From: Sweltsa coloradensis
Taxonomy: Eukaryota; Arthropoda; Insecta; Plecoptera; Chloroperlidae
DNA: 64,000 nt
Assembly: GCA_024449915.1 (NCBI GenBank)
Contig: JAMZAV010000970.1
Span: 682,001 to 746,000 of the forward strand
Direction: 5' to 3'
Under the pieces are notes generated by a model. That model was not told where the DNA came from, made no database searches, and saw only the letters and a list, made by a program, of their open reading frames with translations. Shown piece after piece: positions 56,926-64,000 of the stretch. Position 1 is the first letter of the stretch, and the number at the start of each line of letters is the position of its first letter. The translations under genes and the position numbers were made by a program.

Positions 56926-57757
56926 TGTCATGCTACACATTACACACACCTGCATTCCCCCATACATAAATCACACACATCCACAGAACTAGCCCTATAG
57001 TGGGTGCAATTGTGTTAGTGCACGCGTGTATGTGCGTGTTGATATGTATTCTTCTATGTATGTATGCAAGCGTGCATGTTTCACAGTTAAATGTACACGG
57101 AAGTGTACAACGAGTGTTCATGAACATAGAACATAGAACAACGTGTCTATTACAGGCGTCCATGCACCCAGGATTGAATCAGTAGAGAACCAAACTCATG
57201 GACGCAATCAAGCCAGCCGCTTATTCCAACGGTTTCAGCTCACGATTATAAATCTCAATTCCAGTTCAATCACAGACAGTGTAAACAAGATAGATCTAAA
57301 TTACACGATCCGTTCTAGATTTAAATCAAACAAACGTTCGAAGCTGCAGATCTCATCTCATGCACCCACACGTCGTCATATTTAGCAAAGTCTTGTCGGC
57401 GTCTGTTCTACTTCTATATGTGCATGGGAAGTGTGAAATACAACTGTAAAGTCCTAAAATAGCTCTCACTTTACTAGACTCCCGAGATTAGTCTATTTCA
57501 AGTGTTGCTCAATTTGTTTTCGTGCCGATTCCTTTATGTTTTGCACCCAGAATAATTCGGGAATCATTGTTCAAAATCAGTTTTGAAACAGTTTTTCAAT
57601 TTGTTTTGTATAAATTAGTGTTTTTGTTTTCTTTCAAGAATCAATGTTTAACACTATGGCTGAGCCCTAATTAATATAGTGAAGCAACTTTTAGTGCAGG
57701 TGTGGAGATATAAGGTTAAGATAAGTTACACAATAAGTTACGTTTCAACGATATTTG
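56926..57757. other. Non-coding stretch with GT/CA-rich patch
   Basis: CACATTACACACACCTGC and GTGTATGTGCGTGTTGATAT patches occur at 56,937-57,070. No gene recognised. Confidence 0.4.
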
Positions 57758-57830
57758 TATTTATTTTATATATTTAACGTCTATCGTAACGTCTTAACGT
57801 CTATATAAAAACTGATTTACAAAGTTATTT
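57758..57830 (-). repeat. Repeat 3' tail, decayed (minus)
   Basis: TTTGTAAATCAGTTTTTATA followed by several TAGACGTTA-type words and AAATATAAA on the minus strand. It resembles the 22,671 tail, but the AACTG hairpin half is lost. Confidence 0.4.
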
Positions 57831-57920
57831 GTACGTAGTTTTGGTATAACTTAAATGTTAGTTTTGATCTTGCATGGGTTTAATTATCAGGAAGACTATA
57901 CCACATTTGAGCTGACCATC

Positions 57921-58135
57921 AGTGTTGGCTCGAGCATTAAGCGCGCGACTCTGATTCGGGAGGTCCCAGGTTCAAATCTCGTCGAGACCGGCAATTCTGA
58001 CTGAAGGTTTTTCCGAGGTTTTCCTCAGTCGTGAATGCGAATTATACAAGGGATTGAGTCCTCTTCAACAGCCCTCGGATATCCCTTCACGATTGTCCTA
58101 ACCGCAATATATCTATTTTACCTCAAGAGGGGCAT
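57921..58135 (+). repeat. Family-2 SINE, best copy
   Basis: A tRNA-like head with GGCTCGAGCATTAAGCGCGC, CTCTGATTCGGGAGGTCC and the B-box GGTTCAAATCTC, then GGCAATTCTGACTGAAGG, GAGGTTTTCCTCAGTCGTGA, AAGGGATTGAGTCCTCTTC and ACAGCCCTCGGATATCCCTT. Other copies: 34,600-34,757 and 23,400-23,503 (both minus). Confidence 0.7.
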
Positions 58136-58779
58136 ACAATTCAAACGTTAAAAATTCTTACTAATATGGAGTCATTCAATGAAGCGTCAGCTCTGGTAAC
58201 TCCGGGCTCTCTCTGACGTTTTCCTTCCTCCATGGGCACAGAACGTTACGTTTCTCCTCCAACCGCACCTGACGCTGCTTGTCCATAGTTTCCACCCCTA
58301 ACTCCCCGTCCCTTGAGCTCTTCTCTATTATGCATTGTGTGTGTGTTGCCAAGATAATTTCAGTCTTTGTCTCTGTCGTAAACTTTCACATAAATTATTC
58401 AACTTATTGGACGTGACATAGTTAGCTAACTTTGCGTAAATTAATCAATTCTACCGCCTCGTAATATTGTGTCGCATCTCCGGCTCCCTATACTTAGTTC
58501 TCAGATGAAGTGACAAGTTTCTTGTAAGGTCTGTGGAATATACTTTACGCTGACACTAATTTCTAATCGATCAACGAATAGTACAAGCAGTCGGGACGTG
58601 AAAATCTAATTTTTAGCAGTATTGATAGTAGTATTTTTAATTAATTTAGCAAATATAGCTATTTTACTACAAATTACTACCTGTATTTAAAAATACAGCA
58701 CATAAAATACCACATTTACAAATTTAAAAAGTACCAAATTTACAAAAAAAACGAATTAAACAAATTTATCAAATTAGCC
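58136..58779. other. Non-coding stretch
   Basis: No gene or recognised repeat. Confidence 0.4.
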
Positions 58780-58843
58780 GTCCGCGGTGGACCGAAACGT
58801 GTGGCTCTACAAGGACGTGGGTTCGAATCCCGCACAAGGCATG
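58780..58843 (+). repeat. Family-4 tRNA-like head
   Basis: GCCGTCCGCGGTGGACCGAAA, then GGACGTGGGTTCGAATCCC and GCACAAGGCA, followed by a T7 run (a possible RNA polymerase III stop). Only three acceptor pairs (GCC/GGC) form, so I call it a pseudogene or SINE head related to 3,226-3,285. Confidence 0.5.
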
Positions 58844-59703
58844 TTTTTTTTGTAATCGTCCTTCATCGTCATCTGTTATCACTCGTCGTCTCGATTAGCT
58901 TTAGTGCATTACTATGAGACGGTAAGCAACAAAAATCTTCATCACTGAATTTACATAATAACAACGTTTAAAAATGTACAAAATGTGCATTACGCCCGAT
59001 TTGGTCTTACTTATTTGAGCACTTACTGTAAGATTGTTAGTTGTTTGTGTGGAGAAAACTCATTTCCGAGAAAAGTATTGACAATAGAATATATAACGTC
59101 TTTATAGCCTTGTAGGTGGATTTAAAGTAGGTTTAAGCTGACTCGGAATTTGAGACTAAAATGGTAATATTAGATCGAGGGGAATAGAATAAGGTTTCTG
59201 CTGGATGTAAGTTCGGATAAAACCATGTTTTATTTTCTTGTTTGCGTATTTTCACTCGAGGTCTCGGCTTAAAATGTGGTTTAATACCCCACCAACAAAT
59301 AGGACGATGTTGTTGAAATGAGCTATTTCTGTACAAATGTTTTTAAGATTAACAAACACTTTTAATTAAGGGGTTTTAATACCTCTAAAGTAAATGAAAG
59401 ATTGCCTGTAGGTATATGAAAATAATATTAATATCTCAGTGTAAATGAAAGTCGTAATACCCTGCCACAATGCGTGGGTGTCGATCTTTCTGGCATTACC
59501 AAGTTATTTTATAGAAGAACAAAAATATTACAAAATGTAATTACCTTTCTTAAAAGCGAGATGTGTATATTCTAAAATTAGTGCAAGACCGTTCTATATA
59601 CACTGAAAGTCGGATTTTTAATTACTTAAATACAAAAATACATTTTAAGATACATTTCTCTTCGAGAATAATTTTCAAAATGTCGTTAAAGTTCGAGGGC
59701 TCG
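58844..59703. other. AT-rich non-coding DNA
   Basis: No gene recognised. Confidence 0.4.
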
Positions 59704-59839
59704 AATCGGAAAGTCTGGCTTAGAGAGGTTCTGCGTTCGAGCCCCAGTCAGGGCAAACTTTTACGATAATGGCTGTCAAAAGATAACTATGTTCTTAAAG
59801 CAAATATTTGCTTTATATGTAAAAAAAAAAAAAAAAAAA
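59704..59839 (+). repeat. Family-3 tRNA-like element with A tail
   Basis: B-box region GTTCTGCGTTCGAGCCCC and the shared CAGTCAGGGCAAACTTTTAC, then about 60 bp and a 19-base A run at 59,821-59,839, which could be its retroposed 3' end. Confidence 0.55.
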
Positions 59840-59959
59840 CTGCTAGTAATATTTATATTATTATTCAAATATGATATTCAGTAAATCGTAACGGCGATGA
59901 TCAAGTTGGTAAATTTTAAGTTTAATTACTAGGTTAGTCGGTGTTTTCTATTTAAAATA

Positions 59960-60115
59960 CCGGTCTTTAAATTGGACGTCCATGCATAGTTCACACGTGG
60001 AGGATATCAGCGCCGACAGGGTTGGCCTGGTGTGTTTTAAAATTCAAGCCCCCACTGAAAATAAGATATTTGACTGAGTAGGTCGACTCGAAACACGAAT
60101 GTATTTTATTTATTT
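59960..60115 (+). repeat. Family-1 SINE body/tail fragment
   Basis: CAGCGCCGACAGGGTTGGC, CCCCCACTGAAAATAAGA, TTTGACTGAGTAGGTCGACT and a TTTATTTATTTTT end. It aligns with 60,620-60,735 but is more diverged. Confidence 0.55.
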
Positions 60116-60317
60116 TTTATTTACTTTTGTTGTTCTTAGCAGAGTAAACGAGGGAGACACAGACTTATGTGGAAATAGCTAGGCCTAATAGAAATGTATG
60201 TGGAAATAGGAAACGCAGCTTGGGAAAAAGAAGAAAGAAAAGTGTCGGGGATAAAGAATAATATTTAAATAACTGGCGGCCAGACCTGAGGAAGGAGAAA
60301 GTGGAGAATTCAAGGGA

Positions 60318-60735
60318 AGGCTCGTTGGCCTTGTTGTTAGCGTATCTGCTTCCAATGCAGAAGGTCCAGGGTTCGATTCCCATCAAAGTCAGAAGTTTTT
60401 TAACTTCTGATTTGGACTTAAGTCCATCAGTTCGTGTCTTAGAAGTTTGTAAACGGTGACTTTGGAGCCGTCCTAGCAACGAAGCACATAATAAATTCAG
60501 AGTTGTTCTGAATCGGCCTTGTTGATTCTGGCGTTGATCCGCGGGTGTTCGCACTGCCCATACCACTGATTGCTATATTTCCTATTAAAAATATCGATCT
60601 TTGGTTGGTTATCACTCACTCGTCGATTGCGTCGGGGCCTATAGGGTTGGCTTAGTCGCTTTGATTTACTGTCCCCACTGAAAATCAGTTATATAACTGA
60701 GTGGGTAGACTCTAAATACAATTTATTTATTTTAT
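60318..60735 (+). repeat. Family-1 SINE, most complete copy
   Basis: A tRNA-Gly-like head GGCTCGTTGGCCTTGTTG, CTGCTTCCAATGCAG and the B-box GGGTTCGATTCCC, then AGAAGTTTTTTAACTTCTGA, GGACTTAAGTCCATCAGTTC, AATTCAGAGTTGTTCTGAATC, about 120 bp absent from the 25.5-kb copy, and the tail CCCCACTGAAAATCAGTTA, GAGTGGGTAGACTCTAAATA and TTTATTTATT. The uninterrupted AATTCAGAGTTGTTCTGAATC is the reference for the hairpin insertion at 25.7 kb. A 133-codon minus frame across it is not a gene. Confidence 0.75.
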
Positions 60736-63227
60736 TATTTATTTATACAATGAGGGTGAAACTTTCACTTCAGGCATGGATAGAACCCGGGCTCCCACCA
60801 TATCCGACATTATTAAAAAACATGTATTCCACATTCTGTATTTCAATTAAATATATCTTTAAATTGTCTTGCTTTGTGGTACATAGGTCGTAACCAGCTT
60901 ACTATAGATAGAGGGTGTTGCAAACGAGGTTCCATGCAGTATCCCCTTGACACTACGTGTATCTGCATGCGTACCATCCACCAGACTCTATGTACTTCCT
61001 GAATAATTTCTCTTACGTTGACTGTATCTGCATTGTGAAACATTAAATATTTCCTCACATATCTGGCCCATCACATTCCCGACGCAATATCAACGTACAT
61101 TTGTAATTGCTTTGGCACCGTTGGGTCGCTTGCAAGTCATGAAATATTCCCGGGATTAAATATTCAACCACCCTGAGGACCTGGGTTCGAACTCGTTGTC
61201 AGCGAACATTCTTTGCTCGTCCGTTGTGGCGTAATTAGAAGTTGTGAATGAATTATTTGTGTTGAGATACAGAGTCTACAATACCTGCTCTAATCCCTTT
61301 CACAATTCCTTGTTATATTGTTAACAACTTTGTGTACGATTGGACTGAGTTCGAAATCACAAGATTCGAGACTCAAATGTGCGTTCGTACTTTTCGAACT
61401 ACGCCTTCATTTTTCGCATTTTTGTTTTCCAAATTTTGTTCTCGTTCGTTCACACACAATTTTTAAATGTCTATCGAAAATTGCCTTTTTTGATCAAATT
61501 AAAATATTCGCACGAAGCAATCTGTGACTTAAAGGAAAAAGGGCTATGTTCGAGAAATAAAGTATTGAGTTATCTGTTAGAGCGTGAAAACAGAACAAGA
61601 AAACGTTGTTTTTCTTCGTAATCCGAAAAGTAAGAAAGTTCGATGGGGGGTGGAGAGGATAGACACGTTAATTAATTCCTTCTCAGGGGTTTCCTAATCC
61701 TAAATGCGAATACTGCGAGCGCGTGATATCAAAGAGACCTTGGATATTCCAATCAAACTATTTCTTTATACCCTCTTCCATGGACCATGGACAGGTTTCT
61801 TAAAGACACACGATACGTCCTTGGAGGAAATAAATCTCTTGAACTCGATTCTTCGAATGTGAGAAGGGATGTTTGATTCCTGTTGTTGATCAAAACCTTC
61901 CGGGTCTTCACCCAGTAATTAGTTGCAGGCTGTGATTGAATCCTACATACGGTTCTCGGGCTTGGTTAGTTGCCATCCATAAGATCCACTGCCTCCTCGA
62001 TGCAACTCGCGTCTAGGATCCCCGAGTAGCATCTAGAAGGCAGTGGTAAGATCTATGTCTCTGTATCACATACGGGGACTATGCGCTGGAGAACACAACT
62101 ATGTGCACATTTCTCATGACTCGGAAAACTAAAATCATATTACATAGTCGTTTTAAAATAAACTGTAATCGGCACTCTACCAGATGAAGATTTTTCTTTA
62201 GTTTTGCTTATTACCAGATTACGTTGTATGTTTCGTATTTTGTTTGTAGATTTTGTATGACATTATTCTATAGATAAAATAAATGTTTTCATTTATTATT
62301 TGGAAATATATCGTTAACAGGGCAGAGTAACCGTAGCGTATAGTAAAACAAAATACATTAAGAAAGGTGCATCTATCTTCATTTTGAAATAATATGTTAT
62401 TTTGACTATTCCAAGCCCGAGTGTGAACGTTGTATCCTATATTTACTGGTAAATATCTGTTTGTGACGCACAGTCTTATCACCGCTCGACTCTCCTATCA
62501 GACTGTTTACCGGAATGACGTATTGTTTTCAAGTGAAACGTCATATTGTTATGAACAGTTTGTGTGTCAGCATAAATCAAGAGCACGTTGTTGTTTCCAT
62601 GATATCTTACAGTGTAGTTTTTAACTCTGTAGTATTGCAGGTAAACATGTTCAAAGATTGTCTAATGTCTAAGGTGGAAGCAAAATACTATGTGCAAATA
62701 TGGTCATGCTCATAGCTAACAAAATTCACGGTGTTTTCAAGTTCGCTTGACCTGGGTAATTTTAATCACAAAGAGAGAAAACTTTGGCTAAAACAAAACA
62801 AAACACTGTTGTACATACACTGGGCACAGCATAAAAATAACATTCTAGTTTTAAAAACATTGTGGTTTAATTAAATACAAATACACGAATAAGCAATCTA
62901 CGTGTTTTGCCACGTTTTAATTAATAGTTCTCTTTTTGTTGAAACCTTACAAACCTATTTTAATGTTTAAATTGACAAACGCAAGAAAAATCAATTTAAA
63001 TTTGAGCCATGTTTCGAGTGAAGTAATTATCATCGTATTGCAAATTGCTCTTATTGCTGTTGGTATTTTTGATCCTCCAAATTTTTTCACCAACATTGTT
63101 AGAATTATAAAATAGTAAAAAATTATGTTTATTAGTTAATGCTTAAATTACCCCAAAAAATTATTTTTTACCACATACTAACATTTTTCTCGAATTTTTC
63201 AATTTGTTTTGCCTATTGTGAAATCTG
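60736..63227. other. AT-rich non-coding DNA
   Basis: No gene recognised. One tRNA-like B-box (GGGTTCGAACTC) sits near 61,182-61,193. The open frames here are short and overlap one another on both strands or in different frames. Confidence 0.45.
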
Positions 63228-63395
63228 CGAAATTTGGCGTTTTGGGAAAATTTCTTAAATCGGCTTTAACTTGATTCTTTTTTGTTCCAAATAGATACTG
63301 AGCAACATACCAATCTAAAATGACCCTTTATAACATAGGGCCTTGAAACTGTGCACAAATACACTCTAAAACACAAACAAATTTGGATTCCAAAA
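63228..63395 (+). repeat. Dispersed repeat, copy of 1,790-1,915
   Basis: TTTGGCGTT, TTTCTTAAATCGGCT, CTTGAAACTGTGCACAAATA and ACACTCTAAAACACAAACAA occur in the same order as on the minus strand at 1.8 kb. Confidence 0.55.
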
Positions 63396-64000
63396 TTACA
63401 CTCTTTCTTGGTAATGGTCTGAAAATTTAGGACAATCTAGCGAGTTCTACGTATAAATAATTATATATATACCAAAAAGTGCTATAATTGCAATACATTG
63501 TAATAATTTATAAATATAATTGAAACTATTGTATTTACAGTAAAATTTTAATGACATTTTTTGTAGAGCATTAAAAACCCATTAATACAATACCTGGTTT
63601 ATCCAAATCTGATGATTACTTCTTGAGTTACAGCCATTTTAAGAATTATTTTGGCGGCCATCTTGAGGACGCCATGACAGGTGACTTATTTGCTACCCTG
63701 CGTGTCCTCCGTGAAAATAACATTCTAAAATATTTATTTCACCAGCTCCTAAATTTTGGTGCTGGTTTCCGGATTTTCAAATGTTTCTATAGCTCAAGCA
63801 GCTTGTTCCACGGACTACATTGTATTTCTTATGGGAGATTTTTGCCGATTCTAGCTCGAAAAATGTAAAGTGCAACATTTTTGGCCGGGTCATGGTGGAC
63901 CTAATAATTTTTCTGTTAATTTCTAAATTCATAATTAGTTATCATGCATGAAATATATTTAGCGGGTGAATACCCCTTTATATAGACCAAAGGCAGAAAA
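63396..64000. other. Right edge with a GGCGGCCATCTTGAGG motif
   Basis: At 63,653-63,668 GGCGGCCATCTTGAGG, followed by GACGCCATGA, repeats the YY1-like words seen in the palindrome arms at 44-46 kb, and ATGGTGGACC occurs near 63,890. This may be the start of another member of that transposon family cut by the window edge. The 81-codon frame at 63,623-63,868 has no recognised features. Confidence 0.4.

Noticed and set aside
60165..60566. 133-codon minus-strand frame (also 118 codons at 25,445-25,801)
   Set aside because: Both lie antisense across the same SINE body, so their similarity reflects the SINE rather than a gene.

Overview
This window is eukaryotic (invertebrate animal type) repeat-dominated DNA. 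The evidence is APE-type non-LTR retrotransposons (LINEs) of the CR1/L2/Jockey group, tRNA-derived SINE-like repeats, a long satellite array, hairpin (foldback) elements and Helitron-related elements, all set in AT-rich DNA with no compact gene arrangement. The species cannot be fixed from sequence alone; a marine invertebrate would fit. I found no host protein-coding gene I could defend. The only long open frames belong to retrotransposons.

Layout. 1-2.8 kb: a 464-bp-period duplicated segment, a 0.5-kb palindrome and the first (minus-strand) copy of a ~750-bp Helitron/helentron-like non-autonomous element. 2.8-5.9 kb: AT-rich DNA with tRNA-like fragments and a dispersed repeat. 5.9-16.7 kb: about 90 copies of a ~119-bp satellite. 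16.7-18.0 kb: degraded sequence made of homopolymer blocks, including a 127-base G run next to a 112-base A run. The errors in and after the array look technical rather than biological. 18-29 kb: AT-rich DNA with a TATA/initiator promoter-like element near 21.5 kb, a 44-bp tandem repeat and a tRNA-Gly-like SINE split by an 85-bp-arm hairpin. 29.1-36.0 kb: four more helentron-like copies, a hAT-type MITE with an exact 8-bp target duplication, and SINE copies. 36-41 kb: hairpins, a GACGGACA minisatellite and SINE tails.

The centrepiece is 40.96-52.08 kb. A plus-strand LINE (called LINE1 here) is broken twice. One break is a 2,583-bp near-perfect palindromic element (43,824-46,406, 3-bp duplication ATT). 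The other is a complete-length minus-strand LINE (LINE2, 46,515-51,380, 5-bp duplication GTTAT) with an open ORF1 and a frameshifted ORF2. Removing each insert plus one duplication copy restores the LINE1 reading frame exactly, which proves the order of events. The palindrome arms carry a ~155-bp-spaced series of ATGGCGGC motifs resembling YY1 sites.

52-64 kb: a 1-kb inverted-repeat element containing a SINE, a 106-bp tandem triplet, more SINEs of at least three families, and at the right edge a repeat also seen at 1.8 kb plus another GGCGGCCAT motif. The parts are mobile elements and their debris, not a gene pathway; what links them is shared ends, target duplications and shared 3' tails.
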